Shown: positions 1 to 5,460 of the stretch, one piece after another
How positions within the stretch are numbered: position 1 is the first letter of the stretch
Layout of the letters: each line of letters starts with the position of its first letter
Position numbers and translations under genes: made by a program
Notes under the pieces: model-generated
Database searches by the model: none
The model's input: only the letters and a program-made list of their open reading frames with translations
Told to the model about the DNA's origin: nothing
Assembly (NCBI GenBank): GCA_030550075.1
Contig: JAUQQB010000210.1
Location: 1 to 5,460, forward strand
Origin: Chloroflexota bacterium
GTDB taxonomy: Bacteria; Chloroflexota; Anaerolineae; Thermoflexales; Thermoflexaceae
Reading direction: 5' to 3'
DNA: 5,460 nucleotides

Positions 1-25
1 CCCCACGGCCTTTTGGGCCGTGGGG
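1..25. repeat. Perfect 10-bp hairpin
   Basis: CCCCACGGCC (1-10) pairs perfectly with GGCCGTGGGG (16-25) around a 5-nt loop. It lies inside the element end. On the minus strand it would follow the broken nucleotidyltransferase frame, but whether a T-run follows is beyond the edge, so a terminator cannot be claimed. Confidence 0.6.
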
Positions 26-91
26 AGGGGGGAGAAAGGGGGGTGGGGCCATTCCGTCCCACCTTTAGAGCTTTCAACTGCGTAACTCCTA
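1..91. mobile_element. End of a transposable element (partial, extends beyond the left edge)
   Basis: Bases 40-91 match bases 4007-4058 of the complete small element with a single mismatch (C58 against T4025). The match includes the terminal sequence AACTGCGTAACTCCTA at 76-91. To the left of base 40 the two copies diverge, and this copy continues with purine-rich sequence and a perfect hairpin, so it belongs to a different or longer member of the family. The outer boundary at 91/92 falls inside the nucleotidyltransferase reading frame. The other end is outside the window, so size and target duplication cannot be judged. Confidence 0.75.
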
Positions 92-646
92 TCTTAAATA
101 TCGAGGGCAGGTGGATTAGACTGAAGGAGGTTCGGCGATGGATCGCATCGATAATCATCGATTCATCCACATCGAATTCTTCCTGTAAAGCCTGCACAAA
201 CCGGTTCACATGTTCTACGCGGAGATCCGCAACCAGATCCGCATCCATCGTGGATCGTGGGACCCCGTGCACGGCGCTGGCCATGGAGCCGCTGATGAAA
301 TAGGGAACCCGCAGCGCTTCCAGGACCTCGATCACACGAAGGATCGCGGGCCACAATTCATCGCTCATGGAAACGGTCTCCAGGGTCAGAGGAATAGGCC
401 CAGCAAACTCCGCTCCTGAAAGCAACTCGCTCAAGGGACGAGTGGTTCCCGAAGGGCTCGCCGATGAAAGCCGGATGCTCCATCCTTCACGGAACAGCTG
501 GCGGACCATACGGCTCAGCTGGATCAGCGCGGATAATTTCTGCCACGGGGGGACCGTCCGGAGCAGGCGGACCCGGATTTCCTCCACCTGTGGAGATGTA
601 TCCTGATCCAGCGGCATGGAAGTTTCCCTCGTGGGATTCCGAGAAA

Positions 647-691
647 TCGGACTTACGCAGTTGCGCTCTGTTCGGGAGGAATGGGACAGGG
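647..691 (+). mobile_element. Diverged solo end of the same element family
   Basis: TCGGACTTACGCAGTT at 647-662 matches the left terminal repeat of the 86-bp element (3973-3988) at 15 of 16 positions. The next 30 bases resemble the arm of the element loosely (CTCT, GGAATGG) but only with gaps. No partner end follows, because carB's stop codon lies at 693-695. It sits in the 75-base gap between carB and the nucleotidyltransferase gene. It is read here as a relic or truncated copy. The 16-bp match is firm; the extent of the rest is a guess. Confidence 0.5.
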
Positions 692-692
692 C

Positions 693-3600
693 CTAACGGC
701 GCGATGCTTCTTCATAATACTCCTGGAGACTCTTCACCGTAAAGCCGCTATCCCGCATCGCGCGGATCGATTGGACTGCCGCGGCTGCCGCCGAGAGGGT
801 GGTGAGCAACGGCACCCCATAGCGCACCGCGGCCTGGCGGATGCGCATGCCATCGCTGTAAGCCCGCGGGCCCAGAGGGGTGTTCAGGATCAACTGCACC
901 CGCCCCTCCCGGATGGCATCCACCACATGGGGGGAGCCTTCGCTGACTTTGTTCACCACCTCCACCGGAAGTCCCACCCGCCGCAGGGCCTCCGCCGTGC
1001 CCCGCGTGGCCATCAGGCGGAACCCCAGGCGATGGAAATCCCGGGCGATCTTCAGCACGTTTCCCTTATCGAAATCGTTCACCGAGAGCAGCACCGTCCC
1101 GCTTAAGGGCAACGTATCGCCCGCCGCCATCTCCGCCTTCGCGAACGCATGCCCGAAACGCTCCGCCCAACCCATCACCTCCCCGGTGGATTTCATCTCC
1201 GGCCCCAGGATGGCATCCGCGCCGGGCAGCTTGCGGAAGGGCAACACTGCCTCTTTCACAAAGAAGGCCCGCACCTCCGGGGAGCGGGTGAAACCGATCT
1301 CCTCGAGGCTCTGCCCCAGCATCACCCGCGTGGCGATCCGGGCGAGAGGAACCCCCGTGGCCTTGCTGATGAAGGGCACAGTGCGGGAGGCCCGGGGATT
1401 GGCCTCCAGGACGTAGACGATATCGTCCTTGATGGCGAACTGGATGTTGATCAGCCCGCGCACCTCCAGAGCCAGGGCGATCTGCTCGGTGTATTCTTCG
1501 ATGATTTGAAGGTGATAGCGAGAGATCTTATAGGGAGGAAGCACACACGCGGAATCCCCCGAGTGCACCCCGGCTTCCTCGATGTGCTGGAGGATCCCTC
1601 CAATGACCACCCGCTTCCCATCTGACACCGCGTCGACCTCGGCCTCGTAGGCATCCTCCAGGAACCGATCGATGAGCACCGGCCGCTCCGGCGAGACCCA
1701 GACGGCCTCCTGCATGTAAGCCTTCAGCGTCTCCTCATCGTAGCAGATGGCCATCGCCCGCCCACCCAGCACGTAACTGGGCCGCACCAGGACCGGATAG
1801 CCGATGCGCCCGGCCACCGCGAGCGCCTCCTCGATCGACGTCGCCGTCCCATGCTCCGGCTGGGGGATGTCCAGATCGCGCAGCAGGGCGCTGAAGCGGC
1901 CCCGATCTTCCGCCAGATCGATTGCGTCCGGAGAAGTGCCCAGGATCCGCACCCCGGCCCGATACAGCGGCATGGTGAGGTTCAGAGCGGTCTGCCCGCC
2001 GAATTGCACGATCACCCCCAGGGGTTGCTCCCGCTCGACAATGTTCAGCACATCCTCAAACGTGAGCGGCTCAAAATACAGGCGGTCCGAGGTGTCGTAG
2101 TCTGTGCTCACCGTCTCCGGATTGGAGTTCACCATGATCGATTCGATCCCCATCTCCTGAAGGGCGAAGGCCGCCTGACAACAGCTGTAATCGAACTCGA
2201 TCCCCTGCCCGATCCGGTTCGGGCCGCTGCCCAGGATCACGACTTTCGGACGATCCGTCGGCGGGGCCTCGTCGCTTTCCTCATAGGTGCTGTAAAGATA
2301 CGGCGTGTAGGCCTCGAACTCCGCGGCGCACGTATCCACCTGCGCGTAGCGCGGGCGGATGCCCACCGCCTCCCGACGGCGGCGGACCTCCAGCTCTGGA
2401 CACCCCCAGAGGGCTGCGAGCTGGACATCCGAGAAACCTTCGCGCTTGGCCTGATGGAGCAGGGCCGCCGGCACGCTGACCAGCGTATAGCGGCGCAGCT
2501 CCCGTTCCCGCTCCACCAGCTCCGCCATCTGGGCCACGAACCACGGATCATAGCCGGTGAGAGCGGAGATTTCCTCGATGGACATCCCTTCCATCAGCGC
2601 ATCGTGAACCGCCCGCAGGCGATCGGGGTTCGGGCATGCGAGGGCGACGCGCAGATCGGCCGGCCGTCGTTCTGGCGGAAAGCCTTCAAATCCTTTCGCC
2701 CCGATTTCCAATCCCCGCATGGCCTTCTGAAGGGCCTCTTTGAAGGTCCGCCCGATAGCCATGACTTCCCCCACCGATTTCATCTGAGGGCCCAGGGTGG
2801 GATCCGTGCCCGGGAATTTCTCGAAAGCCCAGCGGGGGATCTTCACCACCACATAATCCAGGGCCGGCTCGAAGGCGGCCACCGTGCGCCGGGTGATCTC
2901 ATTGCGGAGCTCATCCAGGGTGTAGCCCACGGCTAAGAGCGCGGCCACTTTGGCGATGGGGAACCCCGTGGCCTTGGAGGCCAGGGCTGACGAGCGGGAG
3001 ACCCGCGGGTTCATCTCGATCACCCGCATGCGGCCGTCACGAGGGTTCACAGCGAACTGGACGTTCGAACCCCCGGTTTCCACCCCCACCGCGCTCATCA
3101 CCGCCCGGGCCCAATCGCGCATCCGCTGATACTCTTTGTCCGTGAGGGTCTGGGCGGGAGCCACGGTGATCGAGTCCCCCGTGTGGATCCCCATGGGGTC
3201 CAGGTTCTCAATGGAGCAGACCACCACGAAGTTATCGTGGCGATCCCGCATGACCTCCAGCTCGAACTCCTTCCAGCCCAGCAGGGATTCCTCGATGAGC
3301 GCCGATCCCACAGGGCTGAGGCGAAGAGCCATATCCACCCGGTCGATCAGCTCTTCGCGGGAACGCGCGATGCCGGCTCCGGTGCCACCCAGGGTGAAGG
3401 AAGGACGGATCAGCACCGGATAACCGACGCGCTCCGCGAAATCCACCGCCTCCCCGACCGAGCGGGCCAGGATGCTGTGGGGAACTTCCAGCCCGGCCCG
3501 TTCCATCGTCTCTTTGAAGGCCAGGCGATCCTCCGCGATCCGGATGGCCTGGGGCGAGGCGCCGATCAACTCCACGCCGTAGCGCTCCAGCACGCCGCTC

Positions 3601-3911
3601 TCGTGGAGGGCCATCGCCAGGTTCAGGGCCGTCTGGCCGCCCAGTGTGGGGAGCAGCGCATCCGGATGTTCCCGGGCGATGATTTGCTCCACGATCTCCG
3701 GCACCAGGGGCTCGATGTAGGTGGCGTCGGCGAACTCCGGATCGGTCATAATCGTAGCCGGGTTCGAGTTCACCAGGATCACCCGGTAGCCCTCCCGCCG
3801 CAGGGCCTTGAGGGCTTGCGTGCCGGAGTAATCGAACTCGGCCGCCTGGCCGATCACAATCGGGCCGGATCCGATCACCAGGATGGAACGGATATCCGTG
3901 CGCCGTGGCAT
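693..3911 (-). CDS. carB: Carbamoyl-phosphate synthase large (synthetase) subunit
   Basis: 1,072 aa, essentially the length of E. coli CarB (1,073 aa). With CarA it makes carbamoyl phosphate from bicarbonate, ammonia delivered from glutamine, and two ATP, in the cytoplasm, for pyrimidine and arginine synthesis. The duplicated ATP-grasp architecture is intact. The N-terminal carboxyphosphate half has IGSGPIVIGQAAEFDYSG near residue 13, NSNPATIMTD at 48-57 and EMNPRVSRSSALASKATG. An oligomerisation region spans about 400-550. The carbamoyl-phosphate half begins near 560 with GSGPNRIGQGIEFDYS and contains NSNPETVSTD, GVHSGDSACVLPP and EANPRASRTVPF. A C-terminal MGS-type allosteric domain (from about 938, GTVLLSVNDFDKGN) includes ATRGTA and VNKV, at positions used for nucleotide and ornithine effectors in E. 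coli. The start ATG at 3911 is supported by GAGGAAG 9 nt upstream and by the N-terminal match. No frameshift or lost motif was seen. It is separated from carA by a toxin-antitoxin pair and a MITE. Confidence 0.98.
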   Translation of the reverse strand: MPRRTDIRSILVIGSGPIVIGQAAEFDYSGTQALKALRREGYRVILVNSNPATIMTDPEFADATYIEPLVPEIVEQIIAREHPDALLPTLGGQTALNLAMALHESGVLERYGVELIGASPQAIRIAEDRLAFKETMERAGLEVPHSILARSVGEAVDFAERVGYPVLIRPSFTLGGTGAGIARSREELIDRVDMALRLSPVGSALIEESLLGWKEFELEVMRDRHDNFVVVCSIENLDPMGIHTGDSITVAPAQTLTDKEYQRMRDWARAVMSAVGVETGGSNVQFAVNPRDGRMRVIEMNPRVSRSSALASKATGFPIAKVAALLAVGYTLDELRNEITRRTVAAFEPALDYVVVKIPRWAFEKFPGTDPTLGPQMKSVGEVMAIGRTFKEALQKAMRGLEIGAKGFEGFPPERRPADLRVALACPNPDRLRAVHDALMEGMSIEEISALTGYDPWFVAQMAELVERERELRRYTLVSVPAALLHQAKREGFSDVQLAALWGCPELEVRRRREAVGIRPRYAQVDTCAAEFEAYTPYLYSTYEESDEAPPTDRPKVVILGSGPNRIGQGIEFDYSCCQAAFALQEMGIESIMVNSNPETVSTDYDTSDRLYFEPLTFEDVLNIVEREQPLGVIVQFGGQTALNLTMPLYRAGVRILGTSPDAIDLAEDRGRFSALLRDLDIPQPEHGTATSIEEALAVAGRIGYPVLVRPSYVLGGRAMAICYDEETLKAYMQEAVWVSPERPVLIDRFLEDAYEAEVDAVSDGKRVVIGGILQHIEEAGVHSGDSACVLPPYKISRYHLQIIEEYTEQIALALEVRGLINIQFAIKDDIVYVLEANPRASRTVPFISKATGVPLARIATRVMLGQSLEEIGFTRSPEVRAFFVKEAVLPFRKLPGADAILGPEMKSTGEVMGWAERFGHAFAKAEMAAGDTLPLSGTVLLSVNDFDKGNVLKIARDFHRLGFRLMATRGTAEALRRVGLPVEVVNKVSEGSPHVVDAIREGRVQLILNTPLGPRAYSDGMRIRQAAVRYGVPLLTTLSAAAAAVQSIRAMRDSGFTVKSLQEYYEEASRR

Positions 3912-3920
3912 AAGACTTAA

Positions 3921-3927
3921 CTTCCTC
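3921..3927 (-). promoter_or_regulatory. carB ribosome binding site
   Basis: GAGGAAG on the minus strand, 9 nt before the carB ATG at 3911. It supports the chosen start over the other upstream codons. Confidence 0.6.
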
Positions 3928-3936
3928 TCCGTTCAA

Positions 3937-3965
3937 TTTATCCTCTACGCAATGTGCAACTTCAA
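3937..3965 (-). promoter_or_regulatory. Putative sigma70-type carB promoter
   Basis: On the minus strand, TTGAAG (3960-3965, 4 of 6 to TTGACA) is followed after exactly 17 nt by GATAAA (3937-3942, 4 of 6 to TATAAT). Transcription would start near 3930, leaving a leader of about 19 nt that carries the ribosome binding site. The -35 hexamer ends one base from the CCATGG flanking the MITE. Both hexamers are imperfect. The spacing and location make it plausible, but it is untested. Confidence 0.45.
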
Positions 3966-3972
3966 TCCATGG

Positions 3973-4058
3973 TAGGACTTACGCAGTTCGTTTCCCTGGG
4001 GGCTTTGGGGTGGGGCCATTCCGTTCCACCTTTAGAGCTTTCAACTGCGTAACTCCTA
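3973..4058. mobile_element. 86-bp MITE with 16-bp terminal inverted repeats
   Basis: The left end TAGGACTTACGCAGTT (3973-3988) and right end AACTGCGTAACTCCTA (4043-4058) are inverted repeats with one mismatch. CCATGG occurs immediately outside both ends (3967-3972 and 4059-4064), consistent with a 6-bp target duplication. Because CCATGG is palindromic, it also extends the inverted repeat to 24 bp (3965-3988 against 4043-4066). The element is too short to encode anything, and its right 52 bp recur at 40-91, showing that it is a family. It would be moved by a transposase not present in this window. I cannot name the parent insertion-sequence family with confidence. Confidence 0.8.
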
Positions 4059-4287
4059 CCATGGATAAGGAAGCGCAAGGCCTCCTCTCAATATCCTTGG
4101 GCTCCGGGCACTGCTTCCGGCAGTGCCCCAGCCTGCAAACCCGGGAACTTTGCGCATGGCGTCCTTTACCTGTTCCGTCGAGCCCTGGGAGATGCTCAAA
4201 CCTGAGATGAGAAGAAGTCAGAAGCCATCCTGCTCCGCGCAGGAGTTTGAGGACCGGGGAACTGACGGGATTCGGGTGGACGGACAA
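4059..4287. other. Gap between MITE and vapC, with a possible decayed small gene
   Basis: No intact gene is convincing in this stretch. The minus-strand frame starting next to the vapC stop (TTG at 4287) reads SSPVLKLLRGAGW and, a few residues later, SHLRFEH. This resembles the N-terminal part of HicA-type mRNA interferases (LLxxAGW, then GSHxxFxH), but the usual residues between the tryptophan and GSH are shortened. The rest does not resemble a HicA C-terminus, and the frame simply runs on into the MITE. It could be a decayed hicA fragment or chance. The stretch also holds two short hairpins, at 4106-4128 and 4228-4244. Confidence 0.25.
4106..4128. repeat. 9-bp perfect hairpin downstream of vapC
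   Basis: GGGCACTGC (4106-4114) pairs with GCAGTGCCC (4120-4128) across a 5-nt loop. It lies about 160 bases after the vapC stop. There is no T-run on either strand, so it is not a typical intrinsic terminator, though it could still stabilise or end the vapBC transcript. Confidence 0.5.
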
Positions 4288-4719
4288 TCAACGTTGTAAC
4301 CGCTCCAGCGCCTGATCAGGGGTGAGAACGGCGAGCCTGGACGCCAGCCGCTCCAGCTGTTGCCGATCCAGAGTGATCAGGGCTGCATGATAGCGATAAG
4401 CCACCGCCGCATAAATGCCATCTGCTCCCCGTAGCCGATGCACAGCCGCTAATTGCGCAGCCTCCAGGGCAAGATCCTCATCCAGCGGCACCCAGATCTG
4501 CCCTGGGAGCCTGTAGATAGCCTGGGCAATGGCCATCCCGCGCTGGGAATCGTTGAATACCCGTGCGACCGCTGCAGCCACCTCAACCAGAAGCAGGGTG
4601 GGCGAGATCACTGGCCACGGTTTCCCAAAGAGCTGTTTCAGAAGCCTCTGACTTGTCTCAGAGCCCGTTTCAAAAGGATTCAGAGCATTGAGATGGACGC
4701 TCGCATCCAGAACGAACAT
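4288..4719 (-). CDS. vapC: PIN-domain toxin, VapC family ribonuclease
   Basis: 143 aa, a usual size for VapC toxins, which are Mg-dependent endoribonucleases that cut tRNA or rRNA when freed from their antitoxin. The acidic PIN residues are visible: D5 in MFVLDASV, E46 in LLLVEVAAAVAR, D100 in RGADGIYAAVAY, and D118 in ALITLDRQQ, the position of the fourth acidic or polar residue. The ATG at 4719 is chosen because its A is shared with the TAA stop of the upstream antitoxin gene (TAATG), a translational-coupling arrangement typical of such pairs. A longer frame upstream only re-reads the antitoxin gene out of frame. The catalytic set appears complete, so the toxin is likely functional. The RNA target cannot be deduced. 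Its position between carA and carB is unusual. Confidence 0.9.
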   Translation of the reverse strand: MFVLDASVHLNALNPFETGSETSQRLLKQLFGKPWPVISPTLLLVEVAAAVARVFNDSQRGMAIAQAIYRLPGQIWVPLDEDLALEAAQLAAVHRLRGADGIYAAVAYRYHAALITLDRQQLERLASRLAVLTPDQALERLQR

Positions 4720-4997
4720 TATCGCCTGACCTCGTCCAGCACAGCCTGCGTGAACTGTCCCGGAGGCCAGGCCTGACGAATTTCCTCCGCCATACGGGCG
4801 TAAACGACCCATCCCTCCAGGATCGCCTGCTTGCCGGCCTCGCGGATCAGAGCCTCCATCTGCTCCGTATCCAGAGGCACCAGAAGGGCAACCGGCCGTC
4901 CCTGATCTGTAATGATGTAAGTGGCCTTCTTCTCACGCACCTGCTGAAGGATTCGAGAAGCCTGCTCCTGCAGTTCCCCTATTCCGATAATCCCCAT
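4719..4997 (-). CDS. Phd/YefM-family antitoxin of the VapC toxin
   Basis: 92 aa. The N-terminal half (MGIIGIGELQEQASRILQQV, then a basic turn, TYIITDQGRPVALLVPLD, about residues 1-43) has the Phd/YefM pattern: a short strand, a helix, then strands ending in the GRPVAxLVP motif that packs the DNA-binding dimer. The C-terminal half (about 45-92, rich in E, R, Q and W) would be the toxin-wrapping tail. The start ATG at 4997 is preferred to a TTG at 5015 because a strong GGAGG lies 7 nt before it, inside the longer version. The stop overlaps the vapC start by one base, giving antitoxin-first order and coupled translation. Such antitoxins neutralise the toxin and repress their own promoter. It would commonly be named VapB by partnership, although the fold is Phd-like rather than AbrB-like. 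Confidence 0.88.
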   Translation of the reverse strand: MGIIGIGELQEQASRILQQVREKKATYIITDQGRPVALLVPLDTEQMEALIREAGKQAILEGWVVYARMAEEIRQAWPPGQFTQAVLDEVRR

Positions 4998-5004
4998 ATC
5001 TTTT

Positions 5005-5009
5005 CCTCC
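5005..5009 (-). promoter_or_regulatory. Ribosome binding site that fixes the antitoxin start
   Basis: GGAGG on the minus strand, 7 nt before the ATG at 4997. Its location inside the alternative TTG-initiated version argues against that longer start. Confidence 0.7.
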
Positions 5010-5040
5010 GCTCAACAGACGGATTGCATCATTCGCTTTG

Positions 5041-5068
5041 AGGCACGATGGTCCCTCTGTTCGTGCTT
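5041..5068. promoter_or_regulatory. Candidate operator: inverted repeat ahead of the antitoxin gene
   Basis: AGGCACGA (5041-5048) and TCGTGCTT (5061-5068) form 8-bp inverted arms with one mismatch and a 12-nt spacer. They lie just downstream of the putative -10 and close to the expected transcription start, a position suited to repression by the antitoxin or antitoxin-toxin complex. A simple leader hairpin is the alternative reading. Confidence 0.35.
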
Positions 5069-5077
5069 CGCGCTCTC

Positions 5078-5107
5078 ATTATGGCCCCAGCCGGATGCTG
5101 GCGTTAA
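5078..5107 (-). promoter_or_regulatory. Putative promoter of the toxin-antitoxin pair
   Basis: On the minus strand, TTAACG (5102-5107, 4 of 6 to TTGACA) is followed after 18 nt by CATAAT (5078-5083, 5 of 6 to TATAAT). Transcription would begin near 5071, about 74 nt before the antitoxin start. It lies in the 191-base gap after carA, where no clear intrinsic terminator is visible, so readthrough from carA is also possible. Confidence 0.35.
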
Positions 5108-5188
5108 TTTGGCGCCTCAGGCTTTCACACCGCAAGGCTCTCCGAAAACCATCCGGGCAGCTTCAATCCCCGGAAGGAGCCAATTCTT

Positions 5189-5460
5189 TTACTCGTTTCC
5201 TAAACGCTGCACCCACTGATCAAACAGAGGATCCGCATCATGGGGACCGGGGTTGGCTTCCGGGTGATACTGCACGGAGAACACCGGCCGGTCCCTTAAC
5301 GCCAGGCCCTCCACCGTGCCATCGTTGAGGTTGATATGAGTAATGATCGCTTCGCGAGGGTTCAGGGTGTCCGGATCCACCGCGTAATTGTGGTTCTGGG
5401 CGGTGATCCGCACCCGGCCGGTGGCCTCCTCCCGCACAGGATGGTTGCTTCCATGGTGCC
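5189..5460 (-). CDS. carA: Carbamoyl-phosphate synthase small (glutaminase) subunit, C-terminal part
   Basis: Only the last 89 residues are in the window; the gene continues beyond the right edge. This subunit hydrolyses glutamine and channels the ammonia to CarB. The visible part is the end of the class I (triad) glutamine amidotransferase domain: GSNHPV, then ITAQNHNYAVD (E. coli ITAQNHGFAVD), and SVQYHPEANPGPHDADPLFDQW. The HPE holds the catalytic His and Glu corresponding to H353 and E355 in E. coli. The nucleophilic Cys lies outside the window. The protein ends QRLGNE with a TAA stop, close to the usual C-terminus, so this end is intact. carB lies downstream on the same strand, but only after the toxin-antitoxin pair and the MITE. 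Confidence 0.96.
   Translation of the reverse strand, partial: HHGSNHPVREEATGRVRITAQNHNYAVDPDTLNPREAIITHINLNDGTVEGLALRDRPVFSVQYHPEANPGPHDADPLFDQWVQRLGNE

Larger units (their letters stand above)
1..617 (-). pseudogene. Nucleotidyltransferase-like gene (MNT/AbiEii style), interrupted by a mobile-element end and running off the left edge
   Basis: The frame is open from an ATG at 617 to the window edge with no stop. A Shine-Dalgarno-like GAGGGA (625-630) lies 7 nt before this ATG. Residues about 93-175 look like a minimal nucleotidyltransferase: a G110-S111 pair, then D125-A-D127, fitting the hG[GS]x(9-13)Dh[DE]h nucleotide- and metal-binding signature with 13 residues between. The segment ending SLIHLPSIFKI (166-176) matches, from memory, family members that continue FKVDVF, where D is the third carboxylate. 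Here the frame instead enters an element end at base 91 (codon 176), so residues 177 onward are element-encoded and the expected acidic residue is missing. Residues 1-50 are helical and charged and recall small antitoxin-like proteins found beside such enzymes. An internal ATG at 368 (M84), preceded by GGAG, could be the original enzyme start. Probably inactive. The substrate is unknown, and a role as toxin or antitoxin is only inferred from related families. Confidence 0.7.

Noticed and set aside
638..651. Terminator hairpin after carB (TCCGA/TCGGA)
   Set aside because: Only a 5-bp stem with no following T-run on the minus strand. Part of it belongs to the diverged element end.
1851..2936. 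361-aa open frame on the plus strand opposite carB
   Set aside because: It is antisense to the conserved carB coding sequence. High GC makes such mirror frames common, and the translation shows no recognisable domain.
3183..3920. 245-aa plus-strand and 234-aa minus-strand open frames overlapping the 5' part of carB
   Set aside because: Both are out-of-frame readings of the carB N-terminal domain, whose motifs are all in the carB frame.
4106..4128. Intrinsic terminator for vapBC
   Set aside because: The stem is strong but there is no T-run after it on either strand, so it is listed only as a hairpin.
4720..4812. N-terminal extension of vapC to an upstream start at 4812
   Set aside because: The extra 31 residues only re-read the antitoxin gene in another frame. 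The ATG in the TAATG overlap gives a standard PIN N-terminus.
5038..5328. 96-aa plus-strand open frame crossing the carA end
   Set aside because: It overlaps the conserved carA C-terminus in antisense, has no ribosome binding site that I can see, and resembles no family.

Overview
The window is a moderately GC-rich bacterial chromosomal segment in which every supported gene lies on the minus strand. Gene order in the direction of transcription (right to left) is: carA (only its 3' end is inside the window), a vapB/vapC-type toxin-antitoxin pair, a 376-base gap holding a miniature transposable element and a putative carB promoter, carB (complete), and a nucleotidyltransferase-like gene that runs into a mobile-element end and off the left edge. 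The style of the CarB and nucleotidyltransferase proteins, the abundance of PIN/VapB genes and the short element remnants suggest a thermophilic member of Chloroflexota (Anaerolineae/Thermoflexus-like). That is an impression from protein style, not a demonstrated placement.

carA and carB encode the small (glutaminase) and large (synthetase) subunits of carbamoyl-phosphate synthase, which feeds pyrimidine and arginine synthesis. In many genomes they are adjacent. Here they are separated by 1,277 bases containing a VapBC-like module (tightly overlapping, TAATG junction) and an 86-bp MITE. carB therefore probably needs its own promoter, and a good candidate (TTGAAG, 17 nt, GATAAA) sits between the MITE and the carB start.

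The MITE (3973-4058) has 16-bp terminal inverted repeats with one mismatch and is flanked by CCATGG on both sides. Its right-hand 52 bp recur, with one mismatch, at 40-91, where they interrupt the nucleotidyltransferase gene just where the family's third acidic catalytic residue would be expected. A third, diverged end (647-662) lies between carB and that gene. The mobile family has therefore touched this 5.4-kb stretch at least three times.

The most interesting points are the TA module and MITE wedged into a core biosynthetic gene pair, the MITE abutting the carB promoter, and the element-truncated nucleotidyltransferase with an antitoxin-like N-terminal segment in the same frame. No RNA gene, CRISPR array or complete transposase gene was found.
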